Below, one piece after another: positions 1 through 8,898 of a stretch of DNA of 64,000 nucleotides (its first letter is position 1; each line of letters opens with the position of its first letter). This DNA comes from Faecalibacterium sp. I4-1-79 (lineage in GTDB: Bacteria; Bacillota; Clostridia; Oscillospirales; Ruminococcaceae). The position numbers and the translations under genes were made by a program. Below the pieces are notes generated by a model. The model was not told where the DNA came from, ran no database searches, and was given only the letters and a program-made list of their open reading frames with translations. Location: contig NZ_CP094467.1 of assembly GCF_023347235.1 (NCBI RefSeq), positions 2,232,001-2,296,000 on the forward strand, written 5' to 3'.

Positions 1-587
1 TGCAGCAGCTCGATGCGGTCTGCATTCACCTGCCGCCACTCTGCCTGTAACTCCGGGTATTGCTGCACCGCCGGTTCCTCCGGGTCCCACAGACGGGTCA
101 GGAAGAGGATGCGTGGCTTTTTGCGCACCCGGGTCAGCCGGGCTTCAAAGTCCTGCGGGTAGCAGCGGGTGGAAAGCGCCCACTGCTTCAGGCGGCTCTT
201 TGCGTTGCGCTCCGCTTCCAGCGGCGAGCCCGGACAGGTAACGTAGTAGTTCAGCCCCAATGGCCGCAGCTTTGCGGAGATATCGCCCGGGAACTGCCGG
301 TTCTTCTCCGCCGAAAAGCTGCGCTTGAACACCACATCCGCCCGGTGGAACAGCGCCAGCACCGCCGCTGGGTCGTTATAAAAGTAGCCGTCCATCAGGT
401 CAAATACCACCGTGCGGCCGTCAATTTCCGTTTCCAGCAGCGCCTCCCGGGCAATGGGACTGCCCCGCCGCTCGTCCTGTACCCGCAAAGTCAGTTCCCC
501 GCGCTTTGCCAGCAGGATAAAGCCCGCCAGAATGCCGCTGATGTGCGCCGCGCCCTCCCGGGTGGCAAGTTTTACCGTAACTTCCAT
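1..587 (-). CDS. Hypothetical protein, possibly glycosyltransferase-like (C-terminus off the window)
   Basis: An open frame of about 195 codons runs from an ATG at 585-587 to the window edge without a stop, so the C-terminus is missing. The start sits 11 bp after the stop of the upstream phosphoesterase gene, with GGAGG just before it, so the two genes probably form one transcript. The protein starts MEVTVKLATREG and contains a central part with conserved aromatic and charged residues (FYNDPAAVLALFHRADVVFKR) and a basic RVRKKPRILFLTRLWDP stretch, which recalls sugar-transferase folds. I do not recognise the family with confidence. No signal peptide or membrane segment is visible. Confidence 0.6.
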   Translation of the reverse strand, partial: MEVTVKLATREGAAHISGILAGFILLAKRGELTLRVQDERRGSPIAREALLETEIDGRTVVFDLMDGYFYNDPAAVLALFHRADVVFKRSFSAEKNRQFPGDISAKLRPLGLNYYVTCPGSPLEAERNAKSRLKQWALSTRCYPQDFEARLTRVRKKPRILFLTRLWDPEEPAVQQYPELQAEWRQVNADRIELL

Positions 588-598
588 ATTCCCTCCCG

Positions 599-1288
599 TC
601 AGCGGAACAGCCCGGTGCGTCGCTCGCCCATGGGGATGAGGTCACAGAACACACACCGGCTCTTGGTGGAAAGCTGCACATCCTTGTGATAGCAGCCGAA
701 AAACCATTTTTCGTAGGTCAGTTTGAGCAAGATCTCGTCCAGAAACAGGTGCAGACGGTTGCTCTCGCCAAGGGCAAGGGCGGTAAAATCCAAAAATCTG
801 CTTGGTGCATCGTGGGTCAGCACATAATCTACCTTGTAGTCTACTTTCTCTAAGTTGCGGCGGCAGGTGTCGTACTCCTCGTCACTGGGCATCTCCTGCT
901 TCCACCAGTTCACGCCCGGCTCCCGGTCGTCCTTATCCTGACTTTCCGCGCCGCCGAAGCAGAGATAGGTCTTGCCCTCCAGCTCCAGCACGCTGCCCCG
1001 GCACACATGGTACACGTTGCCGCCAAGGCTCTGCACCCTGCCGCCGAACAGCTCCGTCTCCGGGTACTGTGCCAGCAGGTCATAGTTTTCGTGGCTGCCG
1101 TCCAGAAACAGAATCGTGTAGGGGCGCTTGCGCAGCCAGTCCAGCCGCTTGCGCTCTGCGGCGCTGCCGTCCCACACAAAGCCGAAATCTCCCAGCACCA
1201 CCACGGTGTCCTTCTTGCCCAGCCAGCGCAGCTTGCCCTGCTTGAAGCGCTGGATATCGCCGTGGGTATCCCCTGTAAGATATACCAT
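599..1288 (-). CDS. Calcineurin-like metallophosphoesterase
   Basis: A 229-residue cytosolic phosphoesterase. The start at 1288 is chosen because MVYLTGDTHGD is the usual N-terminus of this family and GGGAGGACAGG precedes it; the frame upstream is open but not conserved-looking. Metal-binding motifs are visible: GDTHGD near residue 6, GDFGF (GD) near 38, GSHEN (GNHE type) near 67 and THDAPS near 160. Such enzymes hydrolyse phosphomonoesters or diesters with a two-metal centre; the substrate cannot be told. The 3' neighbour is only 11 bp away, which suggests an operon. Confidence 0.85.
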   Translation of the reverse strand: MVYLTGDTHGDIQRFKQGKLRWLGKKDTVVVLGDFGFVWDGSAAERKRLDWLRKRPYTILFLDGSHENYDLLAQYPETELFGGRVQSLGGNVYHVCRGSVLELEGKTYLCFGGAESQDKDDREPGVNWWKQEMPSDEEYDTCRRNLEKVDYKVDYVLTHDAPSRFLDFTALALGESNRLHLFLDEILLKLTYEKWFFGCYHKDVQLSTKSRCVFCDLIPMGERRTGLFR

Positions 1289-1468
1289 TCCTGTCCTCCC
1301 TGCCGGAGCGAAAGAACGGTGTAAAACACCGCAAGGCTCTTGTAACACCCCGGCAAACCTGTTATTATTATAGAACACAGCACACTTGCTGCATAATTGA
1401 TCTTCCGGCGCGCCGCACAGCGCAGCCTTATCTCGTATATTTTATCGCTTTTTAAAGGAATTGTCCAC

Positions 1469-2812
1469 ATGAAACGTATTTTTGCACTGGTTCTTTCATT
1501 TGTATTTCTGCTCAGCTGCCTTGTGCTGCCCGCCGGGGCCATGTTCGACCCCAGTCCGGTATATCAGGTGCAGGCTGCAAGCGCCTATATCGTGAACACC
1601 GATACCAACATCATCGTCTATGATAAGGACAGCACAAAGCAGGTGTCTGCCGGCGGTCTGACCAAATATATGACCCTTGCCGTGCTGCTGACCAACTACG
1701 CCGACCAGCTGGACAGCACCTTCCAGATGCCCTTTGCCATCTCGGACTATGTTTATAACACCAATAACGCAGATATGCGCTCCAACGAGACTTTCACCTA
1801 CCGGGAAGCCATGTACGCCATGCTTACCCGCAACGCCAACGAGGCAGCCATGGGTGTGGCGTACACCCTTGCCGGCGGCGATCTGGACGGCTGGGTGGCG
1901 CAGATGAACACCCTGTCCCAGCGCATCGGCACCACCGCCAGCAGCTGGACGGACGCCTGCGGCATCGACAGCGGCAACACCACCTGCGCCGTGGATATGT
2001 ACCTGATCCTGCGCTACCTGATGAGCTTTGACGCCTTTGTGGAGGTGTCCGGCGCGCCCAGCTTTACCATGCCTGCCAAGGAGAAGCACCGCTCCTCCTC
2101 GGTGCTGGTCAGCCAGAACGCGGCGCTGAGCAAAGCCAGCGGCGGCAGCTACTACCGCAGCGCCATGCAGGGCGGCATGTGCAATGTGACCGCCTTTAAA
2201 AACGATACCGGCACCCAGAGTTATGTTTCGTGGGGCAACAAGGACGGTGCCACCTATATCTTCTGCGTGATGGACAGCCCCGACAGCTGCGATACCCTTG
2301 GCTACGCCAACCGCCGTCCTGCCCTGTTCGAGACGGTCAAACTGATGGACTGGGTGTTTGACAGCTTTTCCATTCAGGCTGCGCTGGACACCGACCTGAC
2401 CATTGCGGAGATCCCGGTAAAGTATTCCTCCGACACCGACACCTTGCAGCTGTACCCCAACGACAGCATGATGACCCTGCTGCCCTCCACCAGCGACGGC
2501 ACCGTCACTCAGAAATACTTCCACCTGCCGGACTACGTCTGCGCCCCCATCCAGCAGGGCGACGTGGTGGGCACGGTGGAGCTGAAGCTGGCAGGCGAGA
2601 CCATCGGCGTGGTGGATCTGATCGCCGGGCAGGACGTAGCCCGCAACCCGCTGCTGTTCGGGGTGGATAAGGTAAAGGAGTTTTTCACCAGCCTGTACCT
2701 GAAGGTGGTTCTGGTGCTCAGCCTGATCGCCGCCCTGATCTACGGGCTGTGGCTGCTGTGCTCCAACTGGAACCGCCGCAAGCCCACCAAAAAGATCCAC
2801 CGCCGCTATTGA
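1469..2812 (+). CDS. Membrane-anchored D-Ala-D-Ala carboxypeptidase homologue, catalytically degenerate
   Basis: A 447-residue peptidase S11 (DacA/DacF-like) fold. The start at 1469 follows AAAGGAA and gives a clear signal peptide ending near PAGA. In active S11 enzymes the first motif is SxxK within a PASLTKxMT context; here residues 60-69 read SAGGLTKYMT, so Gly63 stands in place of the nucleophile. The SxN motif region reads TRNANEAA, with the serine also replaced, and no KTG motif is visible where GYT would follow (MQGGM instead). A C-terminal hydrophobic segment (about residues 408-430) and a basic tail anchor it outside the cell. It may bind peptidoglycan without cleaving it. It is transcribed away from the phosphoesterase. 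Confidence 0.82.
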   Translation: MKRIFALVLSFVFLLSCLVLPAGAMFDPSPVYQVQAASAYIVNTDTNIIVYDKDSTKQVSAGGLTKYMTLAVLLTNYADQLDSTFQMPFAISDYVYNTNNADMRSNETFTYREAMYAMLTRNANEAAMGVAYTLAGGDLDGWVAQMNTLSQRIGTTASSWTDACGIDSGNTTCAVDMYLILRYLMSFDAFVEVSGAPSFTMPAKEKHRSSSVLVSQNAALSKASGGSYYRSAMQGGMCNVTAFKNDTGTQSYVSWGNKDGATYIFCVMDSPDSCDTLGYANRRPALFETVKLMDWVFDSFSIQAALDTDLTIAEIPVKYSSDTDTLQLYPNDSMMTLLPSTSDGTVTQKYFHLPDYVCAPIQQGDVVGTVELKLAGETIGVVDLIAGQDVARNPLLFGVDKVKEFFTSLYLKVVLVLSLIAALIYGLWLLCSNWNRRKPTKKIHRRY

Positions 2813-2820
2813 GCAAAACA

Positions 2821-2900
2821 AAGCCCCGCATCGGACACCGCCGTGCTCTGACCGTTCTGGTCAAAGACACAAAGCGCCTGTCCGATGCGGGGCTTTTTTC
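2821..2900. terminator. Bidirectional terminator between convergent genes
   Basis: Seventeen-base arms at 2821-2837 and 2879-2895 are perfect inverted copies, followed by a T run on the plus strand and an A run before the first arm. An inner GACC/GGTC hairpin lies in the loop. The element separates two convergent genes and can serve both. Confidence 0.85.
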
Positions 2901-2914
2901 TGTATTGCAGCGCT

Positions 2915-3952
2915 TCAGGCGCGGTTTTTTAAAAGTTCCGTCAGGCTGCGGAAGGTTTGGCCGTGGTTGCCGGTAACGGTCTCGGCGTGGAGCATGCTGC
3001 TGAGAACGCTTTCCTCCACGCACTCTGCCACCGCCCGGAACAGGGGGTTGATGGCATCATCGTGGAGCAGAGTCATGGGCAGCAGAGCTTTCTCCGAATA
3101 GTGCGGCACCCGGTTGGCGGTGGTGAAGGCGATGACGATCTCGCCGCTGCCGTTGCCGCAGTAAGAGCCGGTACGGGAAAGCCCCACCAGCGCCCGGCGG
3201 CACAGCCGCCGCAGCTGCCGCTCGCTCAGGGGGATATCCGTAGCCAGCACCGTGATGATGGAGCCTTTATCCTCGTGGGGCGGGATGCTGTCGCCCAGCA
3301 GGGTGTGGATAGGCGTGCCCGCCACGATGAGGTCATCGAACAGCGCATGGTTGGAGAGTACCAGTGCGCCCATGGTGTAGGGTTTTCCGTCCAGTTCCAC
3401 CACCCGGGAGGCGGAACCGATGCCGCCTTTCAGCCCGTGGCAGCGCATTCCCCGCCCGGCACCTACGGCACCCTCGGCAAAATCTGCCTTGCAGTCTGCC
3501 AGCGCGGCAAAAACGTGCTGCTCGGTCACATGAAGCCCCCGGATATCGTTCAGGCCGCAGTCGTTGCACTCGCAGACCACCGGGTTCACGCTGCCGGTGG
3601 TCTCGCAGATGTCGGGGTTTTTCTCCAGCATATACTTTACCAGCGCGGTCTGTGCCGTACCCACGCTGAGGGTGTTGGTAAACAGGATGGGCGTTTCCAG
3701 CGTGCCCAGTTCGTCGATCTGCACAAGGCCTGTGGTCTTGCCAAAGCCGTTGATGACATAGCTGGCCGCCAGCACCTTTTCGTGGAAAACATCCCCTTGG
3801 TGCGGCAGCAGTGCCGTTACGCCCGTCTGCACCACGCCGTCTGCCAAGGTGCAGTGCCCTACCGTCACCCCCGGCACATCGCTGATCTTATCCCGTGCAC
3901 CTTTGGGCAGCGTGCCCACCTGAAACCCCCATTCGTTCCCTGCAATGCCCAT
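2915..3952 (-). CDS. P1 family peptidase (DmpA/BapA-type aminopeptidase)
   Basis: A 345-residue member of the DmpA N-terminal-nucleophile aminopeptidase family. The start at 3952 is set by AAGGAGGAGCTACA before ATG and by the family N-terminus with DVPGVTVGH. Motifs seen are ISDVPGVTVGHCT near residue 25, NGFGKTTGL near 70, GAGRGM near 165 and the autoprocessing region GNGSGEIVIAF near 275, where the Gly-Ser bond is cleaved in DmpA to free the catalytic serine. Known members remove N-terminal D- or beta-amino acids from short peptides. No signal peptide is seen. It is monocistronic, with a terminator behind it. Confidence 0.88.
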   Translation of the reverse strand: MGIAGNEWGFQVGTLPKGARDKISDVPGVTVGHCTLADGVVQTGVTALLPHQGDVFHEKVLAASYVINGFGKTTGLVQIDELGTLETPILFTNTLSVGTAQTALVKYMLEKNPDICETTGSVNPVVCECNDCGLNDIRGLHVTEQHVFAALADCKADFAEGAVGAGRGMRCHGLKGGIGSASRVVELDGKPYTMGALVLSNHALFDDLIVAGTPIHTLLGDSIPPHEDKGSIITVLATDIPLSERQLRRLCRRALVGLSRTGSYCGNGSGEIVIAFTTANRVPHYSEKALLPMTLLHDDAINPLFRAVAECVEESVLSSMLHAETVTGNHGQTFRSLTELLKNRA

Positions 3953-4065
3953 TGTAGCTCCTCCTTGCCTTTTTCTATGGATATCATAGCATTTCCGCTG
4001 CCAAAAGTAAACCGCTGTAACAGGCCCGGGCGGGCGCAGAAAAAAGGCTGCCGCGCTGCACAAAA

Positions 4066-5409
4066 TCATTGAGGTGCCGCTGCATTTTCCGTCGGCCACG
4101 ATCTTCTGAGCGCCGCATAGGAGACCAGAAAGTTTGCAAGCCACCCTGCCGGGACGGCAAGCCAGACAAAGGCAATGCCAAAGCGCGGTGCACAGAGCAG
4201 GGCAACGGACAGGCGAATGGCAAGATTTACCATATTGGCAATGAGGAACGGGCGCATGATGCCAAGCCCGCGCAGCACGCCATCGGTCGCCATCTTGATG
4301 CCCATGAAGATGAAGAAGTAACCCAGCCACCGCATATAATCACCGGACACCTGATAGGCCAGCGCCGTTCCGTCCTTGCCCAGAAACAGCGAGGAGATCT
4401 GGGTGTGCAGGGTTTCAATGACCGCAAAGGCAATGACCGCAAAGCACAGGTCCAGCACCAGCGCAGCGTGGTAGCCTTTTTTGAGGCGGTCGATCTTCTT
4501 TGCACCAAAATTCTGGGAGATATAGGGCGAGACTGCATTGCCGATGGAGACAAAGATCAGCGAGAAAACATTTTCTACCCGCATCGTTGCTGCATATCCG
4601 GCAAGCGCCTGTGTGCCAAAGGGGTTTACCACCGCCTGTACGATCATCATGCCGATGGACACGGTGGACTGCTGCAAGACCGACGGCACTGCAATGCGGA
4701 GCATGGAAGCCAGCTCCTGCCGGTCGAACCTTTTAAAGGGGCTTTTATACTGCCGCATCCGGTACAGGAAGATCAAAAACGAAAACACCGCAGAAATGCC
4801 CTGTGCGATCAACGTGGCAAGGGCTGCGCCAAACACGCCCAAGCCAAGCCCCGCCACCATCCAGAGGTCCATAAAAATATTCAGGATGGAGGAAAAGATC
4901 AGCAGACCCAGCGGGATCCTGGACTCCCCAATGGAGGTGAACATGGTGGAAAGAATGTTGTACATAAACAAAAACGGGAAGCCTACAAAATAGACCCGCA
5001 GATACAGCACCGCGTCCTCCAGAATGTCGGCGGGGGTCTGTAAGCCGCTCATCATAGCACGGGAAAAGCTAAAGCCAAAAACGCCAAGGACAACGCTCAA
5101 AACCAGAAAGCTGACTAGGGACGTTGACACGATGGTTTTCATTTTGCCATAGTTTTTAGCGCCAAAATAGCGGCTTACCAGCACACCGGCACCCACACCG
5201 GCACCCAGCGCCACACAGATAAAAACATTGGTCAGCGCAGCACAGGCACCGACAGCCGCCAGTGCCGAGGAGCCGACAAACTGACCGACTATGATGGAAT
5301 CTGCCATGTTATAGACCTGCTGAAAAAAGCTGCCAAGGATCATTGGCATTGCAAAAACCGTCAGCGCTTTCAGCGGCGCATCTGTGATCAGATATTCATC
5401 TTTCGACAT
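4066..5409 (-). CDS. MATE family efflux transporter
   Basis: A 447-residue polytopic protein with about twelve hydrophobic segments. The N-terminal motif around FAMPMILGSFFQQVYNM (residues 18-34) and the repeat of this half near residue 235 (RIAVPSVLQQSTVSIG) are typical of multidrug and toxin extrusion transporters, which use a Na+ or H+ gradient to expel cationic compounds. The length matches the family. A TATACT -10 box for this strand lies at 5466-5471, and the gene diverges from the AI-2E-type gene. The substrate is unknown. Confidence 0.9.
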   Translation of the reverse strand: MSKDEYLITDAPLKALTVFAMPMILGSFFQQVYNMADSIIVGQFVGSSALAAVGACAALTNVFICVALGAGVGAGVLVSRYFGAKNYGKMKTIVSTSLVSFLVLSVVLGVFGFSFSRAMMSGLQTPADILEDAVLYLRVYFVGFPFLFMYNILSTMFTSIGESRIPLGLLIFSSILNIFMDLWMVAGLGLGVFGAALATLIAQGISAVFSFLIFLYRMRQYKSPFKRFDRQELASMLRIAVPSVLQQSTVSIGMMIVQAVVNPFGTQALAGYAATMRVENVFSLIFVSIGNAVSPYISQNFGAKKIDRLKKGYHAALVLDLCFAVIAFAVIETLHTQISSLFLGKDGTALAYQVSGDYMRWLGYFFIFMGIKMATDGVLRGLGIMRPFLIANMVNLAIRLSVALLCAPRFGIAFVWLAVPAGWLANFLVSYAALRRSWPTENAAAPQ

Positions 5410-5650
5410 GATCTATTTCCTTTCAAGCTGTGTTTCTCTCAATTTCTTTAAATTTGCTCTGGCCAAGTATACCACGGTTTTCCCTTGCTGAAAAGCTTCC
5501 GCCTACATTCTCGCAAACTGCTTTTATAAAGTTCCGTTTCCCTTTCCCCTCGTCTTGACAAGCCCTTTTCTTCCGATTACAATACCAAAAAGAGCCCGCA
5601 GACGGTTTTTTTGCTGCCTGCTGCCACAACCTTCCGGGAAAGGATTTTTT

Positions 5651-6772
5651 ATGGAACCCAAAACAAAACAATCTCTGCTCGTTACCGTGGTAGGGGTAAC
5701 GCTTTTTGTAGCACTGCTGCGGCTTTCTGATGTTCTGGTCTTTGCCGCAAAGCTGATAGATCTGATACTGCCCATTCTGGCGGGCGGCATTCTGGCGCTT
5801 TTTATCAACGTACCCATGACCGGGCTGGAAAAGCGGCTGAACCGCCTGTTCGGCAAGGCCAAAAAGCAACCCTCGGCGAAAGTGATCCATCTTCTCAGCT
5901 TTTTCATCACCCTGCTGGGCGTTGTGCTGGTGCTGGTGCTGGCGCTGACTTTGCTGATCCCGGAGCTGGTGCAGTCTTTCCACAGCCTGTATGTGCAGAT
6001 CGAGGCCAATATCCCCCGCTGGACCGCCTATCTCAACGCACAGGATGCCGACATGAGCTGGCTGATGAGCTGGCTGGAGGGTATCAACTGGGAGCAGCTG
6101 CTGCACAAGGTCACTGCAAGCATCGATACAGTGCTGGTCAATGCGGTAGGGGCAGTCTCTGCCACGGTGAACATCGTAGTCACCGCCTCGTTTGCACTGA
6201 TCATCTCCGTCTATATGTCCCTTGGGACGGAGAGCCTCAGCCACCACGCCCGCACGCTGGTGTGCGCCTACCTGAAGCCCTCCCATGCCGCCGGGGTGCT
6301 GAAATTCTGCCGCTTGTTCCGGCAGTCCTTCGCAAACTTTTTAACGGGACAATGCAGCGAGGCGGTGATCCTTGGCGTTTTGATGGCTCTTGCGTTTTCC
6401 GTTTTCAAGATCCCCTACGGCAGTCTGGTCGGGGTGCTTACCGCCATCTGCGCCATCATCCCCTATGTGGGTGCGCTGATCTCCTGCGTGGTCAGCGTGT
6501 TCCTTGTGCTGTTGGTAGACCCTGTGCTGGCGGTGCGCTGCCTGATCGTGTACCTTGCCGTGCAGTTTGTTGAAAACCAGTTCATCTATCCCCGTGTGGT
6601 GGGCAAATCCGTGGGGCTTTCGCCGCTGTACACCCTTGTTGCCGCCATGATCGGCGGGAAGCTTTTCGGCATCATCGGCATTATTTTCTTCATCCCCCTG
6701 ACGGCGGTGGTCATCGAGCTTGTAAAAGAGGACGCCTGTCGGCGTCTGCGCGCAAAAGAGCCGTTGCAATAA
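5651..6772 (+). CDS. AI-2E family transporter
   Basis: A 373-residue integral membrane protein with the hydrophobicity pattern of the AI-2E (TqsA/YtvI/YdiK) family: about eight segments, a long extracytoplasmic stretch at residues 115-150, and the C-terminal FVENQFIYPRVVGKSVGLSPL signature near residue 295. The start at 5651 follows AAGGA with an 8-base gap. Family members export small molecules or ions; AI-2 export is shown only for a few, so the substrate here is open. A strong terminator follows. Confidence 0.85.
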   Translation: MEPKTKQSLLVTVVGVTLFVALLRLSDVLVFAAKLIDLILPILAGGILALFINVPMTGLEKRLNRLFGKAKKQPSAKVIHLLSFFITLLGVVLVLVLALTLLIPELVQSFHSLYVQIEANIPRWTAYLNAQDADMSWLMSWLEGINWEQLLHKVTASIDTVLVNAVGAVSATVNIVVTASFALIISVYMSLGTESLSHHARTLVCAYLKPSHAAGVLKFCRLFRQSFANFLTGQCSEAVILGVLMALAFSVFKIPYGSLVGVLTAICAIIPYVGALISCVVSVFLVLLVDPVLAVRCLIVYLAVQFVENQFIYPRVVGKSVGLSPLYTLVAAMIGGKLFGIIGIIFFIPLTAVVIELVKEDACRRLRAKEPLQ

Positions 6773-6798
6773 AGCAGCGTGCCCGGAAATACCACTTT

Positions 6799-6835
6799 CC
6801 CCTGATACCCTTTCCCCAGTATCAGGGGTATTTTT
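6799..6835 (+). terminator. Rho-independent terminator
   Basis: Ten-base arms CCCCTGATAC (6799-6808) and GTATCAGGGG (6819-6828) are perfect inverted copies followed by TATTTTTAT. It ends the AI-2E-type gene. Confidence 0.9.
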
Positions 6836-6901
6836 ATGCCGTGCGGCTGCAAAGCACGCGGTTGTTCGCCCTTTTCCATACAATATCCTTCAAAAAACAA
6901 C

Positions 6902-6930
6902 TTGAAACGCTTTTGTTACAATGATACAAT
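6902..6930 (+). promoter_or_regulatory. SigA-type promoter of the binding protein/kinase operon
   Basis: TTGAAA at 6902-6907 and TACAAT at 6925-6930 are separated by exactly 17 bases. Transcription would start near 6937, giving an untranslated leader of about 150 bases before the start codon at 7086. Confidence 0.65.
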
Positions 6931-7021
6931 ATGATTGTCATTTTATGGGAAAATCGGCGTATGCCCAGTGCGGACAGGCCGCGAGCGTGGGGGATCCTGT
7001 GGGGTGTGTAAAAATAGCTAC

Positions 7022-7059
7022 GGCAGCACTGCACCCCATTGGTTCTGTGCAGCACTGCC
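7022..7059 (+). promoter_or_regulatory. Strong hairpin in the 150-base leader
   Basis: Arms at 7022-7034 and 7047-7059 pair except for one internal two-base mismatch. No T run follows, so it is not a terminator. It lies 27 bases ahead of the start codon and could control RNA stability or translation. I do not recognise a known riboswitch class. Confidence 0.4.
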
Positions 7060-7085
7060 CTCCGAAATGTGAGGAAGGTATTTGT

Positions 7086-8873
7086 ATGATGAAGAAAATT
7101 TCCCGCCGCTCCTTTTTGCAGGCTTGCGGCGTTGCAGCTGCCACAGCAGCGCTGACCGCCTGCGGCAGCGGTAAGGCTGAAACAGATAAAAAAGACGATG
7201 CGCACGAAGCCGTCACCTTTATGGCACCCTATATGGAGGTAGAAGCCTTTATTGAGCAGGTGCATAGCGTTTACCCGGAAGTAAATGTTGAGAGCGTGCC
7301 GTACAGCGGCGATAACACCACCATCTGCTTGCAGAATATGTTTGCGGCGGGCGACCTGCCGGATATTTGCACCCTTACGGTCTATAATCCCATGACCGAC
7401 CTTGTGTCCAACAAGCTGCTGGACCTTTCCGGCTATGATTTTACCGACAACTATGTAGAATCCCGCTTGCAGGATGTGTTCGATAACGGTGCCATCTATC
7501 TGCTGCCCTCGGTTTACACCTGCTACGGCATCACCTACAACAAGACCCTGCTGCGGGAACACGGCTGGAAACTGCCCAATTCTTTCGCTGAGCTGGAAGT
7601 GCTGGCTGCAAAAGCCAAGGAAGCCGGGGTCGATCTCTGCCTGCCGCAGATCCAGTACCCGGGCTACGGTTTCCAGTATCTGTGCAACATTGCAGATGCC
7701 GATTTCCTTGGCACACTGGACGGCAGACTGTGGCAGAAGGATTATCTGTCCGGCAAGGCAAACGTCAGCAACACCCCCGGCATGATGCAGGCAATGGCGT
7801 ATGTCAAAAAGTGGAAGGACATCGGGATGCTGAATGACACCGGCGATGCTCTTGACGACAACGTGACCCGGCAGAGGATGGCCGAGGGCAACACCCTGTT
7901 TTTGATGGGCGGCACCAATGGCATCGTGGAAGCAGACGGCAACGCCAATAAATTCGAGTTGATGCCCTATCTCTCGCAGGACGGCACCCAGAATGTTTTT
8001 GTGCTGAAGGTGAACCGCTTCTACGGTCTGAACAAAAAGCTGGAGCAGAACCCCCAGAAGCTGGAGGATGCGCTCAAGGTGATGCGCGTGCTTTCCACCG
8101 TTGCGGGCACCAGTGCCCTGCTTGCCGAAAGCTCGCGGAAAAACAGCCTGCTGCCCTTCAAGGACGCAAAGGCAGATGACACCTACTACGCCGATATTGC
8201 CAACGCCCTGAACGCGGGCAACACCGCGCCCTTTATCTATTCCGGCTGGGAAAACACCATCGTGACCACCGGCCTTAAAATGCTGGACTTTATCAAGGGC
8301 AATGCTACCATGGAAGATGTGATCCGTCAGCTGGACGAGGATCAGGATAGCGTGGTGAACAACACCCCGGATACCATCACCACCGTCACCGAGGAGCTTT
8401 CGCAGGAGGACTGCGCCATGCTGGTGGGGCGCTGCTTTGCACAGGCTACCGGCAGCGACCTTGCGCTGGTCTCGCTGAGCACATGGATCCCCGGCAACCC
8501 CAGCGAGCAGAACCACTACGGCGTAGCCGCCAAGCTGTACGCCAAGGGCATTACGGATTACGACCTTTCGGTCATCCTGCCCACCGGCTGGAACCGCACT
8601 ATCCAGACTGTTGCCCTGACCGGCCAGCAGATCAATGACCTGCTGGCTTCTGGTTACGATGCCTACGGCAACGGCAAGGGCTATCCCTATGTGCTGGTAA
8701 GCCCGGTGCAGCCGGAGGCGGGCAAGACCTATCAGGTTGCCATCTGCGGTGTGAGCGACCAGCTGGCTGCCGAAGCAACGGTGACAGACAGCGGCGTGGT
8801 GGGCATGGACGCCGCAAAGGCTTTCTTTGGCGGATACACCACCATCAGCCGGGCAGATACTGCATGGAATTAA
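7086..8873 (+). CDS. Tat/lipoprotein solute-binding protein fused to a 5'-nucleotidase C-terminal-like domain
   Basis: A 595-residue lipoprotein. Residues 1-30 carry a twin-arginine motif (SRRSFLQ) and a lipobox LTAC, so it should be exported and lipidated. Residues 35-400 resemble ABC extracellular solute-binding proteins (family 1 type), with conserved NKLLDLSGYD and GITYNKTLL regions. From about residue 435 a second domain follows: GSDLALVSLS, then YGVAAKLYAKGITDYDLSVILP, then LTGQQINDLLASG. That order matches the C-terminal, substrate-binding domain of UshA-type 5'-nucleotidases. No metallophosphatase domain is present. No ABC permease is adjacent; instead a hybrid kinase follows 25 bases later, so this protein may act as its periplasmic-face sensor. 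Confidence 0.8.
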   Translation: MMKKISRRSFLQACGVAAATAALTACGSGKAETDKKDDAHEAVTFMAPYMEVEAFIEQVHSVYPEVNVESVPYSGDNTTICLQNMFAAGDLPDICTLTVYNPMTDLVSNKLLDLSGYDFTDNYVESRLQDVFDNGAIYLLPSVYTCYGITYNKTLLREHGWKLPNSFAELEVLAAKAKEAGVDLCLPQIQYPGYGFQYLCNIADADFLGTLDGRLWQKDYLSGKANVSNTPGMMQAMAYVKKWKDIGMLNDTGDALDDNVTRQRMAEGNTLFLMGGTNGIVEADGNANKFELMPYLSQDGTQNVFVLKVNRFYGLNKKLEQNPQKLEDALKVMRVLSTVAGTSALLAESSRKNSLLPFKDAKADDTYYADIANALNAGNTAPFIYSGWENTIVTTGLKMLDFIKGNATMEDVIRQLDEDQDSVVNNTPDTITTVTEELSQEDCAMLVGRCFAQATGSDLALVSLSTWIPGNPSEQNHYGVAAKLYAKGITDYDLSVILPTGWNRTIQTVALTGQQINDLLASGYDAYGNGKGYPYVLVSPVQPEAGKTYQVAICGVSDQLAAEATVTDSGVVGMDAAKAFFGGYTTISRADTAWN

Positions 8874-8898
8874 ACAGAACAGACAGGAGATACTGGAT

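Noticed and set aside
1496-2821. Long antisense frame over the carboxypeptidase homologue (441 codons)
   Set aside because: Composition is typical of the complement of GC-rich coding sequence (Gly/Val/His/Gln-rich), and the sense gene has signal peptide and ribosome site.
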